Source: Candidatus Aminicenantota bacterium
GTDB taxonomy: Bacteria > Acidobacteriota > Aminicenantia > Aminicenantales > UBA8522
Direction of reading: 5' to 3'
DNA length: 10,681 nucleotides
Assembly (NCBI GenBank): GCA_003524335.1
Contig: DQHV01000079.1
Coordinates: forward strand, 1-10,681
The notes under the pieces were generated by a model, which saw nothing but the letters and a program-made list of their open reading frames with translations, made no database searches and was not told the DNA's origin. The stretch's first letter is position 1. Each line of letters starts with the position of its first letter. The translations under genes and the position numbers were made by a program. Shown here piece after piece: positions 1 through 5,870 of the stretch.

Positions 1-76
1 GGTTTCAAAGATGAGGTCTTCCAAGCTGGAGATTGAAAAGACACCATTCAACTTGGAAGACCTCATCTTTGAAACC
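1..76. repeat. Perfect 25-bp inverted repeat at the window edge
   Basis: Bases 1-25 are the exact reverse complement of bases 52-76, separated by 26 unpaired bases; the pairing stops at 26/51. The arm begins at base 1, so it may extend further left and 25 bp is a minimum. The right arm is coding sequence for the start of the kinase ATPase domain. The left arm is either a fold-back or chimeric assembly artefact or a real inversion. Read in frame, the left arm gives V-S-K-M-R-S-S-K, which loosely resembles the usual F-S-K-I-E-A-G-K that precedes this point in many hybrid kinases, so an artefact is likely but not proven. Confidence 0.9.
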
Positions 77-1420
77 CTGGCTCCGCTGGCCATCCAGGCC
101 CACAGGAACAAGCTTGACCTTGTCAGCGCTATCCCTCCCCGTCTGGACGCGGACATCATCGGCGACCCCGGCCGGTTACGGCAGATCCTGATCAACCTTG
201 TCGGCAATGCCGTCAAGTTCACGGAAAAGGGGGAGGTCGTGATCTCGGTGGAAGAAGAAACCAGAGCAGGAGATACTCTGCTGCTGCACTTCGCCATCGC
301 CGACACCGGCATCGGCATCCCGGGAGACAAGCAGAAGATCATTTTTGATGTCTTTGCCCAGGCCGACAGTTCAATGACCCGAAAATATGGAGGGACCGGG
401 CTGGGGCTGGCCATCTCCTCACAACTCGTGGACCTGCTGGGCGGACGCATCTGGGTGGAGAGCGCCGCCGGCAAGGGCAGCACTTTCCACTTTACCGCCC
501 GGTTCATGCTCCCCCAGAAGGAAGCCCAGCAGACAACCCTGCGGCCCAAGATGCTTTTCGCCGACCTGCCCCTCCTCCTTATCGAAGATAACGCCAGCTC
601 CCGGCGCTTCATCAGCGAGTGGAGCACCTTCTGGGGATTAAAAGTCAGAGAAGCGGAGAGCGCTGATCAAGCCATCGTTATCCTGGACGACGCCAAAGAG
701 AGGAAGAAGTCCTTCCAGATCATCCTTTTGGACGCCAACCTTCCCGGTCATGACAGCTTCATCATCATGGATTACATCAAGGATAACCCGGAGTTGGCCA
801 GCTCGATTATCATGATGATGAGCTCTTCGAGCAACCGCATCGATGCCTCACCATGGCTCAAAGTCGGAATCTCCGCCCACCTGGGCAAGCCGATCAAGCC
901 GGCCGAGCTCAAGAACGGCATTCTCAATGTCCTCGGCCTGGCGCCCAAGCCTCTGGAGCCAGTCGTCCAGGGACCGGAGCCGGAGACCCTTCCCGTCCGC
1001 CGTGCCTACCGTATTCTGATCGCCGAGGACAACCTTGTCAACCAAAGGGTGGCCATCTACATGCTTGAGAAACAGGGACATCAAGTGACCGGAGCTATGA
1101 ACGGAGAGGAAGCCATGGCCGCCATGGAGAAGGAAAATTTCGAACTCATCTTGATGGACGTCCAGATGCCCAAGATGGACGGGTTCCAGGCCACGCGGCT
1201 CGTTCGCGCCAAGGAAAAGGAAACCGGCCTCCATCTTCCCATCATCGCCATGACCGCCCACGCCATGAAAGGAGACCGTGAGAAATGCCTGGCGGTGGGC
1301 ATGGATGACTACATCGCTAAACCACTGAACGTCAAGCAGCTCTCCGAGACCATAGGCCGGGTCATGAGGTCGCTTACCGCTGCGGGAGAAGCTTCCGGCC
1401 GCCAATCGAAGAAGGCCTGA
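11..1420 (+). CDS. Hybrid sensor histidine kinase, C-terminal part (HATPase-REC-REC), 5'-truncated
   Basis: This is the catalytic and receiver half of a hybrid histidine kinase that autophosphorylates and passes phosphate through its own receivers. Residues are numbered from the ATG at 11. The ATPase domain (about 14-167) has the N box with N66, the G1 box DTGIGI (98-103) and the G2 box GGTGLGL (127-133). Receiver 1 (about 187-308) has an acidic pair near 192-193, phospho-acceptor D241 and K293. Receiver 2 (about 333-452) has E339/D340, D383 and K437. The sensor and the HisKA dimerisation domain with the phospho-accepting histidine are absent because the window starts inside the gene. The frame is open from base 2, so the ATG at 11 is unlikely to be the true start. 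It also lies inside an exact inverted repeat (1-25 with 52-76), so the first eight codons may not be genuine. The diguanylate cyclase and HPt genes downstream are likely partners. Confidence 0.9.
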   Translation: MRSSKLEIEKTPFNLEDLIFETLAPLAIQAHRNKLDLVSAIPPRLDADIIGDPGRLRQILINLVGNAVKFTEKGEVVISVEEETRAGDTLLLHFAIADTGIGIPGDKQKIIFDVFAQADSSMTRKYGGTGLGLAISSQLVDLLGGRIWVESAAGKGSTFHFTARFMLPQKEAQQTTLRPKMLFADLPLLLIEDNASSRRFISEWSTFWGLKVREAESADQAIVILDDAKERKKSFQIILLDANLPGHDSFIIMDYIKDNPELASSIIMMMSSSSNRIDASPWLKVGISAHLGKPIKPAELKNGILNVLGLAPKPLEPVVQGPEPETLPVRRAYRILIAEDNLVNQRVAIYMLEKQGHQVTGAMNGEEAMAAMEKENFELILMDVQMPKMDGFQATRLVRAKEKETGLHLPIIAMTAHAMKGDREKCLAVGMDDYIAKPLNVKQLSETIGRVMRSLTAAGEASGRQSKKA

Positions 1421-1450
1421 ACACGAGATAAGAATATCAAAGATGGCAGG

Positions 1451-2404
1451 ATGGGAAAGCCGATGAAGATACTGGTAGCCGAGGACGATCTGATCTGCTC
1501 GAGGATCCTGCAGAAGAACATCGAGAACTGGGGCTATAAGGCCGTCCTGGCGCGCAGCGGTCAGGCTGCCTGGGAAGCCCTCCAGGACGAAGAGCTGCGT
1601 CTGTCCATCTTGGACTGGATAATGCCCGGAATGGACGGCGTCGAGGTCTGCCGGAAAATCCGCCGCCGCAAGAAATACAAATACACCTATATCATCCTGT
1701 TGAGTGCCAAGGACCGCAAGCAGGACATTATCGCCGGTCTCTCTTCCGGTGCCGACGACTATATGACTAAGCCCGTCAATTTCCTGGAGCTGAGGGCCCG
1801 CCTGCAGACAGGGAAGCGCGTCATCGACCTCGAAGACAAGCTTCTGGTCATCCAGAACCAACTCAAGGACATCGCCAGCCGGGACAGCCTGACAAAAATC
1901 TGGAACCGCGCCGAGATCTCCAAGTTCCTCAGCGAGGAGCTGGAGCGGGGACAAAGGGAAAAGAAACCCACTGGGGTGATCTTGCTGGATGTGGACTATT
2001 TCAAGAAGATCAACGATTTCTACGGCCATGCGATCGGCGACCAAGCGCTCCTCCAGGTAGTCTGTCGCCTTAAAAGAAAGATCCGCAAATCGGACAAGAT
2101 CGGAAGGTATGGCGGGGATGAGATCATCATCATCCTGCCGAACTGCGGGCTGACCGAGATTAAGCGGGTCGGCGAGCGGCTCCGCCTGTCCGTTGGGAAG
2201 AGAAGTATCAGGACCGAGCTGGATAGCGTCCCGGTGACCGTATCCGCGGGCTGCGCTACCTCGGAACTCCCGGGGACCGCGAGCGCCGATAAGCTCATAA
2301 AAATCGCCGACAGTGTTCTCCTCAAGGCCAAGGGACTAGGACGCAATTGCGTGGTCGTGGCCGGACAGGAGCTTGAGCCGCTAGGGGAGCGAAAAAATGT
2401 CTAA
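1451..2404 (+). CDS. Response regulator with receiver and GGDEF (diguanylate cyclase) domains
   Basis: This is a cytoplasmic response regulator, PleD/WspR-like in layout, predicted to condense two GTP into c-di-GMP when its receiver is phosphorylated. The receiver (about 5-122) has acidic residues E11/D12, phospho-acceptor D55, S85 and K107. A short coiled linker (about 123-143) follows. The GGDEF domain (about 144-304) has a metal-binding segment LLDVDYFKKIND (178-189), an active-site signature that reads GGDEI (221-225), and an RxxD inhibitory site R212-D215 exactly five residues upstream. Catalysis and product inhibition therefore both look possible. The Phe-to-Ile change at the last signature position is mild. 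Two starts compete, ATG 1451 and ATG 1463; the second gives the family-typical N-terminus MKILVAEDD and may be the real one, as neither has a clear ribosome-binding site. The gene sits 30 bases after the hybrid kinase and overlaps the HPt gene by 8 bases, which implies one operon. Confidence 0.93.
   Translation: MGKPMKILVAEDDLICSRILQKNIENWGYKAVLARSGQAAWEALQDEELRLSILDWIMPGMDGVEVCRKIRRRKKYKYTYIILLSAKDRKQDIIAGLSSGADDYMTKPVNFLELRARLQTGKRVIDLEDKLLVIQNQLKDIASRDSLTKIWNRAEISKFLSEELERGQREKKPTGVILLDVDYFKKINDFYGHAIGDQALLQVVCRLKRKIRKSDKIGRYGGDEIIIILPNCGLTEIKRVGERLRLSVGKRSIRTELDSVPVTVSAGCATSELPGTASADKLIKIADSVLLKAKGLGRNCVVVAGQELEPLGERKNV
2383..2389 (+). promoter_or_regulatory. Ribosome-binding site of the HPt gene, inside the GGDEF gene
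   Basis: The sequence AGGGGAG lies seven bases before the ATG at 2397. It is embedded in the last codons of the diguanylate cyclase gene and supports translation of the overlapping HPt gene from 2397. Confidence 0.7.
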
Positions 2405-2771
2405 TTCAACCAACCTGGACAAACTCCGCCCGATCGATTTCTGCGATGTCCTCGACAGGATCGGCGGAGACACATCATTCCTCAAGGAACTCCTGATTAT
2501 CTACTTCCAGGAGTATGCTGAAAAAAAACGTCTCCTCCAAGAGGCGATCGCCCGGGAGGACTTCACTCAGGTCTGCGAACTCGGCCACAGCCTCAAGGGC
2601 GCATCGGCCAACCTCAGCCTCAGCCGCCTGCAGAGAATCGCCCTCTGCCTCGAAACCGCCGGACGGGAGCGACAAATCCAACTCGCCCAGGAGGCGGCTC
2701 GGACCCTGGAAACAGAGATCCAGACACTGAAAGCCTTTCTCGAGGGAAACCCCCCGGGTAAGTTCGTCTGA
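2397..2771 (+). CDS. Stand-alone histidine phosphotransfer (HPt) protein
   Basis: This 124-residue all-helical protein carries the HPt signature HSLKGAS at 64-70, with H64 as the predicted phospho-accepting histidine. It should shuttle phosphate between receivers. The preceding residues (about 17-58) show the usual helix pair leading to the histidine, with the GGDTSFLKELL segment at 23-33 typical of the family. The C-terminal helices run to about residue 114. The gene overlaps the diguanylate cyclase gene by 8 bases in another frame and has its own good ribosome-binding site. No HPt domain is visible in the kinase fragment, so this protein probably relays phosphate from the kinase's receiver 2 to the receiver of the GGDEF protein. 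That route is inferred from the shared operon. Confidence 0.9.
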   Translation: MSNSTNLDKLRPIDFCDVLDRIGGDTSFLKELLIIYFQEYAEKKRLLQEAIAREDFTQVCELGHSLKGASANLSLSRLQRIALCLETAGRERQIQLAQEAARTLETEIQTLKAFLEGNPPGKFV

Positions 2772-2776
2772 GCGCA

Positions 2777-2798
2777 GCCGGCTGGCCGGCGCTATTTT
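2777..2798 (+). terminator. Small hairpin plus T-run between convergent genes
   Basis: A five-base-pair GC stem (2777-2781 with 2786-2790, loop CTGG) is followed two bases past an outer GCT by TTTT at 2795-2798. An outer AGC/GCT pairing (2771-2773 with 2791-2793) is possible with a three-base bulge. It lies directly after the HPt stop codon, in the 28-base gap before the end of the convergent DUF6599-like gene. The T-run is short, so this is at best a weak intrinsic terminator for the phosphorelay operon. Confidence 0.4.
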
Positions 2799-2799
2799 C

Positions 2800-3702
2800 C
2801 TAGCTCTTCGTCGCCCCCATCAATAGGGCGAGGTAATTCTTGCCCAGCTCCTCAAACCCGTCCTTGATCCTTATGACTCCCAGTATCAAATTCCCGGATT
2901 GGACGAAATAGATGTTATGGGAATAGCGGTCCCGGACATGGAAGCCGCGGTTTGTCGGCTGCGCAGCTTGACCGCTATCCCGCTGGCTGTCCATGTATTG
3001 TCCCAACATTTCCCGAGCATCCTGATCGCCCGTTCCCTGGATTATAAAAAGCTCGAATTCCTGATCCTGAACATGGTAGCTTGCTAAGTACCCATGATGA
3101 AGGTACCCGTACCCGAGAACGTTCTGCAGGATGAACTTTTCGCTGTTGGCGATGAGCCCTTCTCTGGGAAACAGACCGAGCAGAGGAGGAAGCTTCCCCT
3201 TGTTCGGAGCTTCCTTCTCGACCTCCCGGGCGATAGACGTCAGAGCCTGCTCGCCGCCTTGACCGCAATCGAAGCATAAGAGCTTGATATAGTAGCCGCC
3301 GACGATGAAATTGAGAGTACCCTCTTCCCAATAGCCCTGGGTCCCGACCGAGAGAAAGTGGCTCTCCGGGTACCTCTCAGAGCTGTAGATGCCGAAGGCA
3401 CGGGTCTCATCTCCCATGTCATAGACCTCGACTGTCAAAGTTGCCGCTGATCTCTGTTCTTTGTAGTTGCCCACGACGAGCTCACGGAAGCCATAGCTCA
3501 GATAATTCTCCGCCGCCCCATCGATGTACTCGAAGAGTGTCCCCGGAAGGAAGGTGGCGGGGGTTTCGGTCAGGCTCCAGCCTTTCAGTTCGGGCAGGAG
3601 AGACCGGAGGGATGTCTGAGTGGTATCCTGGCCAAGAGTCACGGACACAAGGAATAAAAAAAAGCCTAATAAGAAGTCCGGCCTCGCTCTTTTTGTCCGC
3701 AT
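2800..3702 (-). CDS. Secreted DUF6599-like protein of unknown function
   Basis: This is a 300-residue exported protein. The N-terminus has a basic stretch (MRTKRARPD) and a hydrophobic core (about 10-22) ending TLG-Q, a plausible signal peptidase I site, with no lipobox cysteine. The mature part carries a segment that starts LFEYIDGAAENYLSYGF (56-72) and continues into EVYDMGDETRAFGIYSSER (92-110). I recognise these as the DUF6599 pattern; no enzymatic role is known to me. Two cysteines sit close together at 143 and 146. I chose ATG 3702 because GGAG lies seven bases upstream. An in-frame ATG at 3723 would add seven residues and has no clear ribosome-binding site. The gene is transcribed divergently from the DUF362/AmrS run and converges on the phosphorelay operon. 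Its orientation next to DUF362 suggests a shared role, which is inference. Confidence 0.75.
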   Translation of the reverse strand: MRTKRARPDFLLGFFLFLVSVTLGQDTTQTSLRSLLPELKGWSLTETPATFLPGTLFEYIDGAAENYLSYGFRELVVGNYKEQRSAATLTVEVYDMGDETRAFGIYSSERYPESHFLSVGTQGYWEEGTLNFIVGGYYIKLLCFDCGQGGEQALTSIAREVEKEAPNKGKLPPLLGLFPREGLIANSEKFILQNVLGYGYLHHGYLASYHVQDQEFELFIIQGTGDQDAREMLGQYMDSQRDSGQAAQPTNRGFHVRDRYSHNIYFVQSGNLILGVIRIKDGFEELGKNYLALLMGATKS

Positions 3703-3733
3703 CAGTTCACTCCGCTTTTTCATTTGTCTTTTA

Positions 3734-3761
3734 ATTTAATACAAGATGACGCGTTTATCAA
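3734..3761 (-). promoter_or_regulatory. Possible promoter for the DUF6599-like gene
   Basis: On the minus strand TTGATA (3761-3756) and TTAAAT (3739-3734) are 16 bases apart in an AT-rich patch. Transcription would begin near 3727. That leaves a leader of about 25 bases containing the GGAG ribosome-binding site for ATG 3702, and almost no leader for ATG 3723. Sigma-70-type spacing is an assumption for this organism. Confidence 0.35.
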
Positions 3762-3789
3762 ATTCTTCCCCTGTCCGCTCCGTCCCGGG

Positions 3790-3818
3790 TTGACAGAGTC
3801 TTAAGAGAATTGTACCTT
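3790..3818 (+). promoter_or_regulatory. Possible promoter for the DUF362-AmrS operon
   Basis: A perfect TTGACA lies at 3790-3795. Seventeen bases later the -10 position reads TACCTT (3813-3818), only three of six matches to TATAAT. Transcription would start around 3825, almost on the ATG at 3828, so the message could be nearly leaderless. The -35 is convincing and the -10 is weak. Confidence 0.35.
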
Positions 3819-3827
3819 GATATCAGG

Positions 3828-4724
3828 ATGAACAGGTCCAAGGTCGTCGTTATCAAAGGAAAGGGAGTGATCGATCCAGCCGGTGATATGGCCCGGACAA
3901 AGATCGTGCAAATGCTATCCCTTGGATTCAGGAATCTCACCGGGGCCCGGGAGGCGGGAGAGGGTTTGGCCAGCCTTTTTGCCCGGGGCGAGCGCATCGG
4001 GATCAAGATCAACACCATCGGCGGCCGCAAAATCTCGACCCGGCCCGAACTCTCCCTTTCCCTGGCCGGACTGCTCATCAAGAACGGACAGCCGGACAAG
4101 AACATCGTCATCTGGGACCGGACCAACCGCGAGCTTCGGGACGCAGGCTATAGTCTATCTGACAGCCCGACCGCTCTCAAGGTCTTTGCCACAGACACGT
4201 CCGGCGCCGGGTACGAAACGGAGGTTTTTTCCCACCGTAATATCGGCAGCCTTTTCTCGACCATCCAGTCTAATTTCGTGACGGCCTCCATCAGCCTGGC
4301 GATACTCAAGGACCACGGCCTGGCGGGGGTCACGGCGGGGATGAAAAATTACTTCGGAGCCATCCACAATCCGAACAAGTATCACGATTCACACTGCGAT
4401 CCCTTTATCGCCGAACTTTTTGAGAGCGGGCCCATCAAGGACAAGCACCGACTTTCTATCCTGGACGCCCTGGTCGTTCAATATCACCGCGGTCCTTCTT
4501 TCCATACCCAATGGGCGGAGAGGAGCGGTACGCTCATCTTCAGTCTGGACCCGGTCGCCGCTGACGCGGTGGGCTGGCGCCTCATCGAGGAGCTGCGCTC
4601 AAAAAAGGGGCTGCCCTCTCTCAAGGAAGAAGACCGGGAGCCGGTGTATCTGAGCACGGCTGAAAAGCTGGGGCTTGGCCGGGTCGGCGCCGATTCCATA
4701 GAGGTCATCGAAGATGAGATATAA
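3828..4724 (+). CDS. DUF362 domain protein
   Basis: This 298-residue protein spans the DUF362 domain, a family often found near iron-sulfur and radical SAM genes but without an established reaction. Conserved family stretches are the KDHGLAGVTAGMKNYFGAIH block (161-180), LSILDALV (209-216) and DPVAADAVG (241-249). There is a single cysteine (C190) and no ferredoxin motif, unlike the DUF362-ferredoxin fusions. No signal peptide is visible, so it is probably cytoplasmic. I use ATG 3828. A TTG at 3810 would add six residues, but neither start has a good ribosome-binding site, and a weak promoter predicts a start of transcription close to 3828. The gene heads the run with the AmrS gene 24 bases downstream, which suggests a joint function. 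Confidence 0.85.
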   Translation: MNRSKVVVIKGKGVIDPAGDMARTKIVQMLSLGFRNLTGAREAGEGLASLFARGERIGIKINTIGGRKISTRPELSLSLAGLLIKNGQPDKNIVIWDRTNRELRDAGYSLSDSPTALKVFATDTSGAGYETEVFSHRNIGSLFSTIQSNFVTASISLAILKDHGLAGVTAGMKNYFGAIHNPNKYHDSHCDPFIAELFESGPIKDKHRLSILDALVVQYHRGPSFHTQWAERSGTLIFSLDPVAADAVGWRLIEELRSKKGLPSLKEEDREPVYLSTAEKLGLGRVGADSIEVIEDEI

Positions 4725-4748
4725 TGAAGACCAGGGATCGACACGACG

Positions 4749-5870
4749 ATGAAAAGGCGGCGGTTCTGCGAAACCCTGGCCGGTACTGGTTTTCTTTTGG
4801 GAACCGGAGCGGGGGCCACTCTGAACCGGGTTTGGGCCTTCCAGAACACCGCCAACCTTTCCCATGTGGAAGCCCGCTACTACAAGAAGCATCCCGACCG
4901 TGAAATCGAGTGCCTCCTCTGCCCCCGCATCTGCAAGCTTGGTGACAAGGAACGCGGCTACTGCGGTGTCCGGCAGAATGATGGCGGGACTTACTATACG
5001 CTTGTCTACGGCAAAGCCTGTTCGGCCAACATAGACCCGATCGAGAAGAAGCCGTTCTTCCATTTCCTGCCCGGAACCGATGCTTTTTCCATCGCCACCG
5101 CCGGCTGCAACGTGAACTGCAAGTTCTGCCAGAACTGGCAGATTTCCCAAGTGCGGGCCGAGCAGGTGCCTCATTTCGATCTTCCACCGGTGGAAGTGGC
5201 GGCCGCGGCCGAAAGAACTGGCTGCCGGTCTGTGGCTTATACTTACACCGAGCCTACCGTCTTTTTCGAGTACATGTACGATTCGGCGGTCGAGGCGCGG
5301 CGGAAAGGGCTGAAGAATTGTGTGGTGACAGCCGGGCATATCCAGCCGGAGCCGCTCCAGGACCTCCTCAAGGTCGTCGACGCGGTTAAGATCGACCTCA
5401 AGGCCTTCCGTCAGGATTTTTACAAAGAGTATGTCCGGGGCGAACTCCAGCCTGTTCTCGAATCCATCCGGATGGTGAGCCGGAGCAAGGTCTGGCTCGA
5501 GATCGTCTATCTCGTTATCCCTACCCTTAACGATGCCGAGCAAGACATCCGGAGCATGTGCCGGTGGATGGCCAAGGAGATCGGTCGCGATATCCCCCTC
5601 CATTTCACGCGTTTTCAGCCGATGTACTTGGTCAAAAACCTCCCCCCCACACCCATCTCCACCCTCGAATCCCTGCGCGATATTGCTATCCAGGAAGAAA
5701 TGCACTACGTCTATGTGGGCAATGTCCCCGGGCACAGCGCCGAAAACACCTACTGTCCCCGCTGCCGGAGCACGGTCATCGAACGATTCGGGATGCAGGT
5801 CAAGGCGGTTGCCATGAATAAAGGAGCCTGCGGATCCTGCCAATATCCCATTCCCGGGATCTGGGCTTGA
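4749..5870 (+). CDS. amrS: AmmeMemoRadiSam system radical SAM enzyme with Tat signal
   Basis: This is a 373-residue radical SAM protein of the AmrS type, the radical SAM member of the AMMECR1/Memo/radical SAM trio, whose substrate is not established to my knowledge. The 4Fe-4S/SAM motif CX3CX2C is C120, C124, C127 in GCNVNCKFCQNWQIS. An N-terminal cysteine cluster (C55, C58, C62, C72) and a C-terminal zinc-ribbon-like pair of motifs (C336/C339 and C361/C364, ending IPGIWA) are typical of the family. The first 30 residues look like a twin-arginine signal: KRRRF, a glycine-rich hydrophobic stretch, then VWA before F31. This predicts a folded, cofactor-loaded protein exported or anchored at the membrane, which is unusual for a radical SAM enzyme. 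Neither Memo nor AMMECR1 is encoded in the window. The stop codon overlaps the TTG start of the next gene. Confidence 0.9.
   Translation: MKRRRFCETLAGTGFLLGTGAGATLNRVWAFQNTANLSHVEARYYKKHPDREIECLLCPRICKLGDKERGYCGVRQNDGGTYYTLVYGKACSANIDPIEKKPFFHFLPGTDAFSIATAGCNVNCKFCQNWQISQVRAEQVPHFDLPPVEVAAAAERTGCRSVAYTYTEPTVFFEYMYDSAVEARRKGLKNCVVTAGHIQPEPLQDLLKVVDAVKIDLKAFRQDFYKEYVRGELQPVLESIRMVSRSKVWLEIVYLVIPTLNDAEQDIRSMCRWMAKEIGRDIPLHFTRFQPMYLVKNLPPTPISTLESLRDIAIQEEMHYVYVGNVPGHSAENTYCPRCRSTVIERFGMQVKAVAMNKGACGSCQYPIPGIWA

Noticed and set aside
848-2044. Long open frame on the minus strand across the kinase and diguanylate cyclase genes
   Set aside because: It is antisense to two genes with complete, well-ordered domains, and its translation shows no recognisable domain; long antisense frames are expected in GC-rich coding DNA.
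4724-4748. ATG at 4724 overlapping the DUF362 stop as a start for AmrS
   Set aside because: It is in a different frame from AmrS; the AmrS frame begins at ATG 4749 and yields the twin-arginine sequence directly.
4599-5843. 414-residue open frame on the minus strand opposite AmrS
   Set aside because: It mirrors the AmrS coding frame and has no motif of its own, whereas the plus strand has full radical SAM motifs.
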